From positions 56,918 to 120,917 of the forward strand of contig JBBDMW010000023.1 in the NCBI GenBank assembly GCA_040878005.1: a stretch of DNA of 64,000 nucleotides, in the 5' to 3' direction. Origin of the DNA: JBBDMW01 sp040878005. GTDB taxonomy: Bacteria; Chloroflexota; Dehalococcoidia; Lucifugimonadales; Lucifugimonadaceae. The notes beneath the pieces are model-generated. The model made no database searches, was not told the DNA's origin, and saw only the letters and a program-made list of their open reading frames with translations. Numbering within the stretch: position 1 is the first letter of the stretch; each line of letters opens with the position of its first letter. Positions 9,490 through 17,191 of this stretch are shown in pieces. The translations under genes were made by a program, and so were the position numbers.

Positions 9490-9876
9490 ATGACCGAACG
9501 GCTGGAACGGAACAAGCGCAACGTTGTAGCGTTCTACGACCTCATGTTCAACCAGGACAGGCCGGAAGACGCAGTAGAGCTATATGTAGGCGATGTGTAT
9601 ATCCAGCACAACCCTCATGTCGCAGACGGCAAGGACGGCTTCATCGACTACTTTCGGCGCATGGGCCGCGAGTACCCAGGCAAGAAGGTCCACTTTCGTC
9701 GTGTAATCGCTGAAGGGGACTTCGTTGTGCTCCACTGTCAGCAGGAGTGGCCTGGAGACCGGGATTGGGCCGGCATCGATATCTTTCGCCTGGGTGCCGA
9801 TGGCAAGGTTGTGGAGCACTGGGATGTGCTCCAGCCAGTACTAGACACGTCAGCCAACAGCAACACGATGTTCTGA
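9490..9876 (+). CDS. SnoaL-like/NTF2-fold protein
   Basis: A 128-residue single-domain protein of the SnoaL-like polyketide cyclase superfamily. It has an N-terminal helix 'NKRNVVAFYDLMFNQ', a 'YIQHNPHVADG' strand and a C-terminal 'IDIFRLGADGKVVEHWDVLQP' block. Members are small cone-shaped enzymes or binding proteins of varied function; no specific reaction can be assigned. The ATG at 9490 is preceded by GAAGGA at good spacing, so the in-frame upstream start at 9451 is unlikely. It stands alone between rsmG (opposite strand) and etfB. Confidence 0.82.
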   Translation: MTERLERNKRNVVAFYDLMFNQDRPEDAVELYVGDVYIQHNPHVADGKDGFIDYFRRMGREYPGKKVHFRRVIAEGDFVVLHCQQEWPGDRDWAGIDIFRLGADGKVVEHWDVLQPVLDTSANSNTMF

Positions 9877-9937
9877 CAAGGGTGCCCGAAGCCCCGACTG
9901 GCTCCGATGCCGTGCCGAAAACACCTGTACCCGCAAA

Positions 9938-9966
9938 TTGACTGTCGTGAAAGCCGGTGATAGGTT
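9938..9966 (+). promoter_or_regulatory. Possible promoter of the etf operon
   Basis: TTGACT and TAGGTT are separated by exactly 17 bases. The first box is a near-perfect -35 and the second a poor -10. It lies about 70 bases upstream of etfB with a hairpin in between. This is pattern-based only. Confidence 0.3.
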
Positions 9967-9991
9967 GCGGAATTATCAGTTTGATCAAGTG

Positions 9992-10013
9992 ACCGGGCGC
10001 TCCCGCGCCCGGT
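9992..10013 (+). terminator. GC-rich hairpin upstream of etfB
   Basis: A perfect 9-bp stem (accgggcgc / gcgcccggt) with a 4-base loop sits 22 bases before the etfB start. It could end the SnoaL-like transcript or act as a leader structure for the etf genes. No U-tract follows. Confidence 0.4.
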
Positions 10014-10034
10014 ATTCGCGAGAGGGTGTTTCCA

Positions 10035-10835
10035 GTGCGAATCGCAGTCTGTGTCAAGCAGGTCCCAGACCCTGAGACTCCGCCCTCGCAATTCAAGATC
10101 GACGAAGCAGCGTTGGCGGTGGTTTCTCCACCTGGCGTTCCTCCCGTGGTCAACGGGTTCGACCTGAATGCCGTCGAGGCGGCCCTTCGCGTGAGGGAAA
10201 CGCTGGCAGGGCAGGAAGTCGAGATCACAGTTCTTTCCGTTGGCACAGGGTTCGTGATGGACGTTATGAAGCGTCCACTTTCCATGGGCGCAGACCGGCT
10301 GGTACTGGTGGACGACCCGTCGCTGGCTGCGCTGGACGCTGTGGCGACGGTGAAGGTACTGGCTGCTGCCATACGGCATACAGGCCCCTTCGACATTGTG
10401 ATGTGTGGCAGGCAGGCGTCAGACTGGGACCAGGCTACGGTGCCACTCGGCCTTGCTGAGGCGCTTGATCTCCCGTGCGTGACGCTGGCTCGGTCAGTGC
10501 AGGTCCAGGATTCATCCGTCACCGTTGAACGGGTGATTGTTGACGGGCACCAGGTCATCGAAGCACAGCTTCCCGCTCTAATCACGTTCAGCAACGAGCT
10601 TGGCGAGCCTCGATACCCGAACCTGCGGGGCATCATGGCGGCCAGCCGCAAGACGCCTGAGACGTTGACCCTGGAAGACCTTGAAATCACCGCCAGCGAC
10701 CTTGAGCCTGCCCTCAAGCTCACCAGGCTGTTCGTGCCGGAATCCGGCCAGGAATGCGAGTTCATTGAAGGCGAGGATGACGCCGATGCCGGCCGCAGGC
10801 TGGCGGTGCGCCTGCGGGAGGCGAAGCTGATCTAA
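10035..10835 (+). CDS. etfB: Electron transfer flavoprotein beta subunit
   Basis: About 266 residues. It begins with the ETF-beta signature 'RIAVCVKQVPDPETP' and carries the 'MCGRQASDWDQATVPLGLAEAL' nucleotide-binding region near residue 125. Together with EtfA it carries electrons from acyl-CoA or related dehydrogenases to the quinone pool. I prefer the GTG at 10035 (AGAGGG eight bases upstream) over an in-frame GTG nine bases earlier. It is followed one base later by etfA. The family C-terminus is complete. No dehydrogenase or ETF-quinone oxidoreductase gene is adjacent. Confidence 0.94.
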   Translation: MRIAVCVKQVPDPETPPSQFKIDEAALAVVSPPGVPPVVNGFDLNAVEAALRVRETLAGQEVEITVLSVGTGFVMDVMKRPLSMGADRLVLVDDPSLAALDAVATVKVLAAAIRHTGPFDIVMCGRQASDWDQATVPLGLAEALDLPCVTLARSVQVQDSSVTVERVIVDGHQVIEAQLPALITFSNELGEPRYPNLRGIMAASRKTPETLTLEDLEITASDLEPALKLTRLFVPESGQECEFIEGEDDADAGRRLAVRLREAKLI

Positions 10836-10836
10836 C

Positions 10837-11820
10837 ATGCCTGGCATTCTGATTGTTGGCGAACTTAACGATGGTGCGCCCTCGCCCGTGACAGGGCAGC
10901 TTATCGCGGCTGCCCGAAAGGCGTATCCAGATGTAACCGTTGCGGTCGCCTTCCTTGGCGATGACCTGTCATTCGGAGATGCGGCACTGGGCGCTCTACC
11001 CGTGGATGACGTGTACCTGCTTGAGCACCCGCGCCTGGCTGACGGAGATGCCGGGGTGTTCGATGCTCCGGTGGCCGCCCTGGCCGCCCTGTGCAGGGAA
11101 ATCGACCCCGAGACAGTGCTGATCGGACGCACAGACTTCGGCGCTGCGGTTGGCCCGCGCCTTGCATTCCGGCTGGGCGCTGCCGTGGCACAGGACTGTG
11201 TTGACCTGGCTGTGAATCCGGAAACTGGCAGGCTGGCAGTGACTCGGCCGGTTTACGGCGGCGGTGCAATGGCCGTATTTGAATTTGGCGGCGCATCCAC
11301 ACAGGTGGTCCTGGTGCGGCCCGGGGCATTTGAATCCTCGGTCACGGACGGAGGTTCAGCGAGGGTTCAGAAATTTGATACCGAAAGCGTCATCAGCGAG
11401 CCCAGGGCGCGCCTTGTCGACTCTGTATCAGAGCCTCGGGCGGGTGTACGGTTGGAGGACGCCGAAGTTGTGGTGTCCGGAGGCCGTGGCCTGGGTGGCC
11501 CGGAGCCGTTCCAACAGCTTGAAGAGCTTGCCAGCCTGCTGTCCGGCGCAGTGGGCGCGTCCCGCGCCGCGTGCGATGCGGGCTGGATGGACCACAGCTT
11601 CCAGGTGGGCCTGACGGGCAAGAGCATAAGCCCGCGGCTCTACATAACGGTTGGGATATCCGGAGCGAGCCAGCACATGGCCGGATGTTCCAGCGCCCGG
11701 AACATTGTTGCCATCAACAAGGACGGGGAAGCGAATATCTTTAAAGAGGCCCGTTACGGGGTGGTGGGCGACTGGCAGAAGATATTGCCCGCGTTCATCG
11801 CCACGGTCAGGGACCTCTAG
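10837..11820 (+). CDS. etfA: Electron transfer flavoprotein alpha subunit
   Basis: A 327-residue FAD-binding partner of EtfB. The C-terminal FAD domain is clear: 'VVSGGRGLGGPEPFQ', 'GLTGKSISPRLYITVGISGASQH' (only partly quoted elsewhere), and the closing 'AINKDGEANIFKEARYGVVGD'-type block that holds the flavin. Residues 1-200 form the ETF alpha/beta N-domain. It starts with ATG one base after the etfB stop, so the subunits are made from one transcript. Confidence 0.94.
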   Translation: MPGILIVGELNDGAPSPVTGQLIAAARKAYPDVTVAVAFLGDDLSFGDAALGALPVDDVYLLEHPRLADGDAGVFDAPVAALAALCREIDPETVLIGRTDFGAAVGPRLAFRLGAAVAQDCVDLAVNPETGRLAVTRPVYGGGAMAVFEFGGASTQVVLVRPGAFESSVTDGGSARVQKFDTESVISEPRARLVDSVSEPRAGVRLEDAEVVVSGGRGLGGPEPFQQLEELASLLSGAVGASRAACDAGWMDHSFQVGLTGKSISPRLYITVGISGASQHMAGCSSARNIVAINKDGEANIFKEARYGVVGDWQKILPAFIATVRDL

Positions 11821-11893
11821 GGTGGATGTGGCCGTTGAGACAATCCAACGGCGCCGGGCGGATCGTTACTACATTACTTGGAAGGAGATCACA

Positions 11894-12331
11894 ATGGACG
11901 GAAACTTCGGGCTTGACCTGAACGCGGCCTTCCAGCACATCGGGAAGGCACAGACGTTTTCGATCTTCTTTCCCACGCTGCGGCGGGCGCTGGTGGTGGA
12001 CATGCGCCATGCTCCCGGCGAAGGGCCGCTGGTGCGCGTAATGCCCATGGCGCGGTCTGCGTCAGAGCGGCTGCGGACGCTTAAGCGGATGCGGCCCCAT
12101 CTGCCGCGGGCCTCTGAGATCGTCGCCATACCGTGGCCTGCGTACGTCAATAACCTCGTTTCTTCAGGCGTGTGGGAAAAGATTCTCGCCCGCATAGACG
12201 AGTCAGGCTCAACCGATGCCCGCCATGCCATTGACAACGCCCTGGATGAGTTGAGGCGCATAGAGCGCCACGAGATAGCGGCGCTGATCAGGGGCGAGCA
12301 GTACGAGACGATCTGGGCGAAGCAGGATTAG
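11894..12331 (+). CDS. Conserved-looking protein of unknown function downstream of etfA
   Basis: A 145-residue soluble protein with no signal peptide or membrane segment. The start ATG at 11894 is well supported by GGAAGGAG seven bases upstream; the frame stays open further 5' but that part overlaps the etfA end. Noticeable features are an N-terminal aromatic segment 'AQTFSIFFPTLRRALVVDMRH', a mid-region 'EIVAIPWPAYVNNLVSSGVW' and a charged helical C-terminus with 'ALDELRRIERHEIAALIRGEQY'. I do not recognise a family. Its position about 70 bases after etfA suggests co-expression with the ETF. Confidence 0.7.
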   Translation: MDGNFGLDLNAAFQHIGKAQTFSIFFPTLRRALVVDMRHAPGEGPLVRVMPMARSASERLRTLKRMRPHLPRASEIVAIPWPAYVNNLVSSGVWEKILARIDESGSTDARHAIDNALDELRRIERHEIAALIRGEQYETIWAKQD

Positions 12332-12492
12332 GGACGACTTCCCAAGGCTTGCAGGACATCACTCAGTATCCTCATGTCCGTGCGTGAGTCTCCCGGCCGG
12401 GCATGCCCGCTCGCTTCATGGCACACTTTATGCTGCACATCACATTGTCCAAAGTCGTCCGTATCTCCTGAATCCACGGAGCCGCAATCAAA

Positions 12493-12990
12493 ATGAGCAC
12501 CCCGCTGGTCGCCGTCATAATGGGCAGCACATCTGACATGGACACCATGGAATATGCCGTGGAAGTGCTTGAAGACCTGGACATCCCGCACGAAGTACGG
12601 ATCATCTCGGCTCACCGCACGCCTGACCTCATGTTCCAGTTCGCCGAGTCTGCAAAGAGCCGCGGCATCGAGGTCATAATCGCCGGGGCCGGCGGCGCTG
12701 CCCATCTTCCCGGTATGACCGCCGCCAAGACAGTCCTTCCCGTGATCGGCGTGCCGGTCGAAACAACTGCCCTGAACGGTCTCGACTCTCTGCTGTCAAT
12801 CGTTCAGATGCCGCGCGGCGTGCCTGTGGCGACGGTTGCGATAGGCCGAGCCGGCTCGGTGAATGCCGGCCTGCTCGCAGCCCAGATCGTCGGTCTGAAC
12901 CGGCCTGAGATCCAGGAACGGCTCCAAGCCAGGCGGGAGGCTGCTGCGCGGGATGTGGCTGACCAGAGCGAAGTGAAGGTCCAGGACTGA
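12493..12990 (+). CDS. purE: N5-carboxyaminoimidazole ribonucleotide mutase PurE
   Basis: A 165-residue class I PurE. It converts N5-CAIR to CAIR in purine biosynthesis. The sequence shows the 'MGSTSDMDTM' phosphate loop at the N-terminus, the 'SAHRTPD' motif with the catalytic His, and 'AGAGGAAHLPGMTAAKT'. It is paired with purK, as expected for the two-enzyme bacterial route. Its stop overlaps the purK ATG by one base (TGATG). Confidence 0.96.
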   Translation: MSTPLVAVIMGSTSDMDTMEYAVEVLEDLDIPHEVRIISAHRTPDLMFQFAESAKSRGIEVIIAGAGGAAHLPGMTAAKTVLPVIGVPVETTALNGLDSLLSIVQMPRGVPVATVAIGRAGSVNAGLLAAQIVGLNRPEIQERLQARREAAARDVADQSEVKVQD

Positions 12991-14150
12991 TGCCCGGTGG
13001 AGTGGAAACCCTGCCGCCCGGCGCCCGTATCGGGATCATAGGCGGTGGCCAGCTTGGCCGGATGCTTGCGCTGGCGGCCCGCCAGATGGGCTATCGCATC
13101 ATTGTCCTGGACCCTGACCCTGATAGCCCCGCTGCGCAGGTGGCAGACGACATGATCGTTGCCAAGTACAGCAGCCGTGACGCCGCCCGGGAACTGGCCC
13201 GCAAGTCAGACGTGCTCACGTACGAGTTCGAGAATGTTGATGCTGAAGCTGTGGAAGCGGCAGCAGAGATCACGCCGCTGCACCCATCCGACGGAGTTCT
13301 CCGTAAGGCTCAGCACCGGGTAAGGGAGAAGGAAGCGCTCACGGCAGGCGGATTCCCCGTGGCAAAATTTTGGCCCGTTGAGACTGAGTCCGAGTTCACC
13401 CGGGCCATCAGCGACCTTGGTGTGCCTGTCGTTCTAAAAACGGCCACCATGGGTTATGACGGCAAGGGCCAGGCAGTGATCCGCTCTGAAGACGAAGCGG
13501 AACAGGCCTTCCAGGCATTGGGAGGCGGGCGCAGCCAACTGGTGCTGGAGCGGTTCGTGCCGTTCAAGATGGAAGTGTCGGTCATCTGTGCCCGTGATGG
13601 GTCGGGTCATGCAGTGACCTTCCCATGTTCGGAGAACGTACACGTAGATGGCATCCTTGACGTGTCCATTGTCCCGGCACGAGTATCGCCTGGTGTGGCT
13701 GAGGCGGCTTCCCGGCTTGCTGCCGGGATAGCGGAGGCGCTCAATGTCGTCGGGCTGATCGCTGTGGAAATGTTCGTGACACAGGACGATGCCCTTCTTG
13801 TGAATGAGCTTGCGCCGCGGCCGCACAATTCCGGCCACTACACCATGGACGCCTGCCGCACGTCGCAGTTCGAGCAGCTTGCCCGCATCCTGTGCGGCCT
13901 GCCGATGGGCGCCGTGGATATGCCACGGCCTGCAGTTATGGTGAACCTGCTTGGCGACGCCTGGGAGGATGCCGGCGGGCAGCCCGACTTTGCGTCAGCA
14001 CTGGCTGTGCCGGGCGTCAGCCTGCACCTGTACGGCAAGGCTGAAGCGCGCAAGGGCCGCAAGATGGGCCATATCACCGCGGTGGCTGACGATGTGGAGA
14101 CCGCCCTCGCGAACGCCACTGCTGCGCGTGACCGTGCTCGCCGCCGGTAG
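12990..14150 (+). CDS. purK: N5-carboxyaminoimidazole ribonucleotide synthase PurK
   Basis: A 386-residue ATP-grasp enzyme that uses ATP and bicarbonate to turn AIR into N5-CAIR, the substrate of PurE. Visible landmarks are 'IGIIGGGQLGRMLALAARQMGY' (residues about 11-32), 'LTYEFENVD', 'KTATMGYDGKGQ' in the ATP-grasp domain, and 'NELAPRPHNSGHYTMDAC' near residue 275. Length and motifs are normal. It starts inside the purE stop, so translation is coupled. Confidence 0.96.
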   Translation: MPGGVETLPPGARIGIIGGGQLGRMLALAARQMGYRIIVLDPDPDSPAAQVADDMIVAKYSSRDAARELARKSDVLTYEFENVDAEAVEAAAEITPLHPSDGVLRKAQHRVREKEALTAGGFPVAKFWPVETESEFTRAISDLGVPVVLKTATMGYDGKGQAVIRSEDEAEQAFQALGGGRSQLVLERFVPFKMEVSVICARDGSGHAVTFPCSENVHVDGILDVSIVPARVSPGVAEAASRLAAGIAEALNVVGLIAVEMFVTQDDALLVNELAPRPHNSGHYTMDACRTSQFEQLARILCGLPMGAVDMPRPAVMVNLLGDAWEDAGGQPDFASALAVPGVSLHLYGKAEARKGRKMGHITAVADDVETALANATAARDRARRR

Positions 14151-14170
14151 AGCGTTGCCGTGAGTGTGAC

Positions 14171-14506
14171 CTATCCGGATATGTCACGCCGTATGACCAG
14201 GTACTCATCCCTGCTGATTTCTCCAGCAGCGTAGCGCCTGTTCACAACGGTGAGTGAATCGTCGGTTGAAGGTGCTCCATCCGAAAGCTTGTTGAGGAGC
14301 CTGATGACCCGCGTGGCCACCAGAAGGCCGACACCAATGACCGCTCCCCAGAAGCCGTATATGACGAGCAGGGTCACCAATTCCCCACCGCTGAAGGCAC
14401 GGAAATTGATGGTCGAGTTCAGCAAGTTCATCACGAACAGGACAGCCAACAGCATGGCAATGCCCACGGTGATCAGGCGCCAGTCAAGGGCCTTTCGAAG
14501 CTCCAT
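14171..14506 (-). CDS. Two-helix membrane protein with SHOCT-like C-terminus
   Basis: A 111-residue protein. It has two hydrophobic helices (about residues 10-32 and 44-68) followed by a short linker and a C-terminal helical hairpin 'VNRRYAAGEISRDEYLVIRRDI'. That hairpin matches the SHOCT (short C-terminal) domain pattern of R-Y-A-x-G-E-I...E/D-Y. The SHOCT domain is thought to mediate oligomerisation. The ATG at 14506 has AGGAAGGA upstream; an earlier TTG at 14527 would add seven residues. No function is assigned. Confidence 0.7.
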   Translation of the reverse strand: MELRKALDWRLITVGIAMLLAVLFVMNLLNSTINFRAFSGGELVTLLVIYGFWGAVIGVGLLVATRVIRLLNKLSDGAPSTDDSLTVVNRRYAAGEISRDEYLVIRRDISG

Positions 14507-14820
14507 CGTTTCCTTCCTGTTCCTCAACTCAAACGTGGTGGCATTTTAATGGGCAGACTCACCGCACCCGCTGTCGAATGCTGATCTGGTTGGCTGACCA
14601 AAGCCATCTGCTCACAGTGTCACATACCACGTCAAGGTACTTCGGTGGCGCAAAAGTATGCGATTTAGGCAGTGGCCAACATGCATGAGCTTTATACCTT
14701 AAGCGAGACAGAGGTTAATTTTGCAATCCCATGTTGACCGTTCTGTTATGCGGAAACCGCTATATGGTCTGAGAGCATCCATGGTGTGGGGGGCGGAAGA
14801 AGCGCGAGAGGAGAGTGGTG
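14507..14820. other. Divergent intergenic region (SHOCT protein / universal stress protein)
   Basis: 314 bases without a gene. It must carry the promoters of both flanking genes. One candidate for the plus strand is listed separately; nothing else stands out. Confidence 0.5.
14721..14749 (+). promoter_or_regulatory. Possible promoter of the universal stress protein gene
   Basis: TTGCAA and TGTTAT lie 17 bases apart, each matching four of six consensus positions. They lie about 70 bases before the start codon. This is weak, pattern-only evidence. Confidence 0.3.
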
Positions 14821-15891
14821 ATGTTCAAGAAGATTGTGGCCACCATGGACGGATCGGCAGAATCGGAGCGTATCGCCGGGTGGGCCGCGGAGCTTGCCAG
14901 GGGGCTTAAGGCGGAACTCACCCTCCTGTCAGTGGTTGACGCTGACCACCTGCCCGAAACGGCGCGAGTAGACGAGGGCAGACCTCGCGAGACCTCCGCA
15001 GGGGCCGGCCCCACCGATGCGCCGGGCGGGTACTACCGAGACAGGACTATGACCGGTGGCATGATGGGTGGCGCGTGGATGGTCATTCCACCTCCCGGAG
15101 GCGCGGATTACAGGGGAGACAGGGCGCCGGGGGCCAGCCAGGCCGAGCTGGTGGACGATGTCATGGCGGAGATCAACACCTACCTCGCTGCGCAGCGCGA
15201 AAAACTGGAAGAGTATGGCATCACTGTCTCGCAGGAAGTGACCGTAGGCGAGCCAGCTGAGGAAATACCGAACGCCGCAGCGCGGCTGGGCGCTGACATG
15301 ATAGCGATGGTCACCAACCGCTCCTCGAGGCTGTCCAGGGCTGTCCAGGGCAGCGTCACTGATGAGGTGGCGCATCGAACGGCCATGCCGGTGCTGATCG
15401 TGAATGTTGACGCAGATGATGAGCCGTTCGAGGATAGCGCGGGCCGGCCGGGGCCGATTGTGGTCCCTGTGGACATGTCAGACGCCTCAGAAAACGCAAT
15501 CCCGCAGGCCGCCGCCATAGCAAAGGCCCTGGACGCTCGCCTGCTGCTTGTTCACGTGGCTGAAGATGCTGGCAACGCGGGCGTCATCATTCGGCCGCGA
15601 GAAGGCACAGACATGGCAGGCATTGAGCCTGACGCCCGGGACGCGGTGGAGTACCTGGAGCGGCAGGTCAATGCCCTTGTAGACCAGGGAGTATCGGCGG
15701 AAGGCTATATTGCCTCCGGTGATCCGTCAGACGCGATCATCGAGTTGATGCGTGACACGGCAGGGTCCATGGCAGTCATGGCCTCGAGCGGCAAGCGTGG
15801 CCTGGAGCGCTGGTTCGCCGGTAGTGTCACTGACGAAGTAGTTCGGAGATCACACCGGCCTGTGCTGGTGCTGTCCCCCGGCAACCCTTAG
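14821..15891 (+). CDS. Universal stress protein, tandem UspA domains
   Basis: A 356-residue protein with two UspA folds. Domain 1 (about residues 1-190) begins 'MFKKIVATMDGSAESERIAGWA' and contains a Gly/Pro/Met-rich insertion of about 55 residues (near 50-105, including 'MTGGMMGGAWM'). Its nucleotide loop is degenerate ('TNRSSRLSRAVQGSV'). Domain 2 (about 198-356) keeps the loop 'SSGKRGLERWFAGSV' and likely binds ATP. This suggests one regulatory and one active site. The role is generally stress survival. The start ATG has AGGAG seven bases upstream; GTG codons directly before it are alternatives. Confidence 0.9.
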   Translation: MFKKIVATMDGSAESERIAGWAAELARGLKAELTLLSVVDADHLPETARVDEGRPRETSAGAGPTDAPGGYYRDRTMTGGMMGGAWMVIPPPGGADYRGDRAPGASQAELVDDVMAEINTYLAAQREKLEEYGITVSQEVTVGEPAEEIPNAAARLGADMIAMVTNRSSRLSRAVQGSVTDEVAHRTAMPVLIVNVDADDEPFEDSAGRPGPIVVPVDMSDASENAIPQAAAIAKALDARLLLVHVAEDAGNAGVIIRPREGTDMAGIEPDARDAVEYLERQVNALVDQGVSAEGYIASGDPSDAIIELMRDTAGSMAVMASSGKRGLERWFAGSVTDEVVRRSHRPVLVLSPGNP

Positions 15892-15903
15892 CAGGTCGGC
15901 CCG

Positions 15904-17163
15904 TTACGAGATACTGTCGAAACCCGTGTAGGGTCGAAGTACGTCGGGGATTACCACGGAGCCGTCTGGCTGCTGACCGTTCTCCAGCACGGCGATGAAC
16001 AGCCGTGGGAGGGCAAGCCCTGATCCGTTCAGCGTGTGCGGCAGCCGGGTGGAACCGCCCGGTTCGGGACGGTAGCGGGTATTGTTGCGGCGCGCCTGGA
16101 AGTCCACGCACGTGGATATTGAGCTGACTTCCAGCCACTCCTGTGATCCTGCTGCCCAGACCTCGATGTCATAGGTGCGGGCTGACTGGAAGCCGATGTC
16201 ACCCGCGCACAACGACAGCACCCGGTAGGCCAGCCCGAGGCGCTCGCACAGTTTCGTGGCCTCGTCCACCATCTCCTCCAGCGCCGCAGGCGAATCACCG
16301 GGTTCCACGTATCTGAACATCTCCACCTTCTCGAACTGGTGGACACGCTTCATGCCGCGTACATCCCTGCCTGCCGCAGTGTGCTCCTTACGAAAGCAGG
16401 GGGTCTGGGCCACGTACTTCAACGGCAGCATACCGTGTTCGATGATTTGGCCCTGGTGAATGCCGTTAAGCGCCACCTCGGACGTGGGAATCAGCCACAG
16501 GTCCTGCTCGTCATCGTGGTACAGGTTGTCACGGAACTTGGGCAAGTTGCCTGAGCCGGTCATGGTCTCCTGGCGCACAAGATAGGGAGGGTCGATTTCT
16601 ATGTACCCGTGCTCTGACGTATGCACGTCCAGCATCCAGGCTGCCAGTGCCCGCTGCAACCGTGCGCCCTTGCCCTTGAGCAGGTAGAACCGAGCGCCTG
16701 ATATGCGGGCGCCAGCCTCCATGTCCATGATGTCCAGCCTGGGACCGATGTCCCAGTGAGCCTGCGCCCCTTCTACCTGTCGAGGCTCTCCGACGGTGCG
16801 GACGATCACATTGGCGGTTTCATCCAGCCCGTCCGGGGTCTCTGGCAGCGGCAGGTTTGGGAGTGTCAGGAGCAGGGCATCGAGCCTGGCCTGTACCTCT
16901 GCCAGTTCCGTTTCTGACGCCTTTATGCGCTCGCCGGTTTCACGCATGGCAGCCTGTTCATCGGGAGTTGGCTTGCGCTTCTCCCTGCCAATCGTCCGGC
17001 TGACCTCATTACGGTGCCGCCGCAGGTTTTCGCCCTCCAGGATGAGGTCCCTCCTCCTGGAATCCAGAGCGAGTATCTCGTCCAGCGGCGGGTCTTCTCC
17101 GCGGCGCTTGAGTGCAGCGCGTACGGAATCGGTTTCGTTGACTATCTTGTCCAGGCTGAGCAT
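15904..17163 (-). CDS. serS: Serine-tRNA ligase
   Basis: A 419-residue class II aminoacyl-tRNA synthetase that charges tRNA-Ser. The N-terminal coiled-coil arm that grips the tRNA long variable arm covers about residues 25-105. Motif 2 appears as 'TPCFRKEHTAAGRDVRGMKRVHQFEKVE' (in parts) and motif 3 near the C-terminus, 'HTLNGSGLALPRLFIAVLE'. I chose the ATG at 17163, because the extra 26 codons upstream are Cys/Arg-rich and unlike SerS. It follows lysS by 28 bases on the same strand, so the two form an operon. Confidence 0.96.
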   Translation of the reverse strand: MLSLDKIVNETDSVRAALKRRGEDPPLDEILALDSRRRDLILEGENLRRHRNEVSRTIGREKRKPTPDEQAAMRETGERIKASETELAEVQARLDALLLTLPNLPLPETPDGLDETANVIVRTVGEPRQVEGAQAHWDIGPRLDIMDMEAGARISGARFYLLKGKGARLQRALAAWMLDVHTSEHGYIEIDPPYLVRQETMTGSGNLPKFRDNLYHDDEQDLWLIPTSEVALNGIHQGQIIEHGMLPLKYVAQTPCFRKEHTAAGRDVRGMKRVHQFEKVEMFRYVEPGDSPAALEEMVDEATKLCERLGLAYRVLSLCAGDIGFQSARTYDIEVWAAGSQEWLEVSSISTCVDFQARRNNTRYRPEPGGSTRLPHTLNGSGLALPRLFIAVLENGQQPDGSVVIPDVLRPYTGFDSIS

Positions 17164-17191
17164 GTTTTCTACCGGTGAACCAGTCTTGTGA

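Noticed and set aside
9641..10765. Open frame of 374 codons on the minus strand opposite the SnoaL-like gene and etfB
   Set aside because: It is Ser/Thr/Arg-rich low-complexity translation, antisense to clearly coding sequence.
15325..15355. Direct repeat of ctgtccaggg within the universal stress protein gene
   Set aside because: Only two copies, and in frame with conserved coding sequence; no sign of function.
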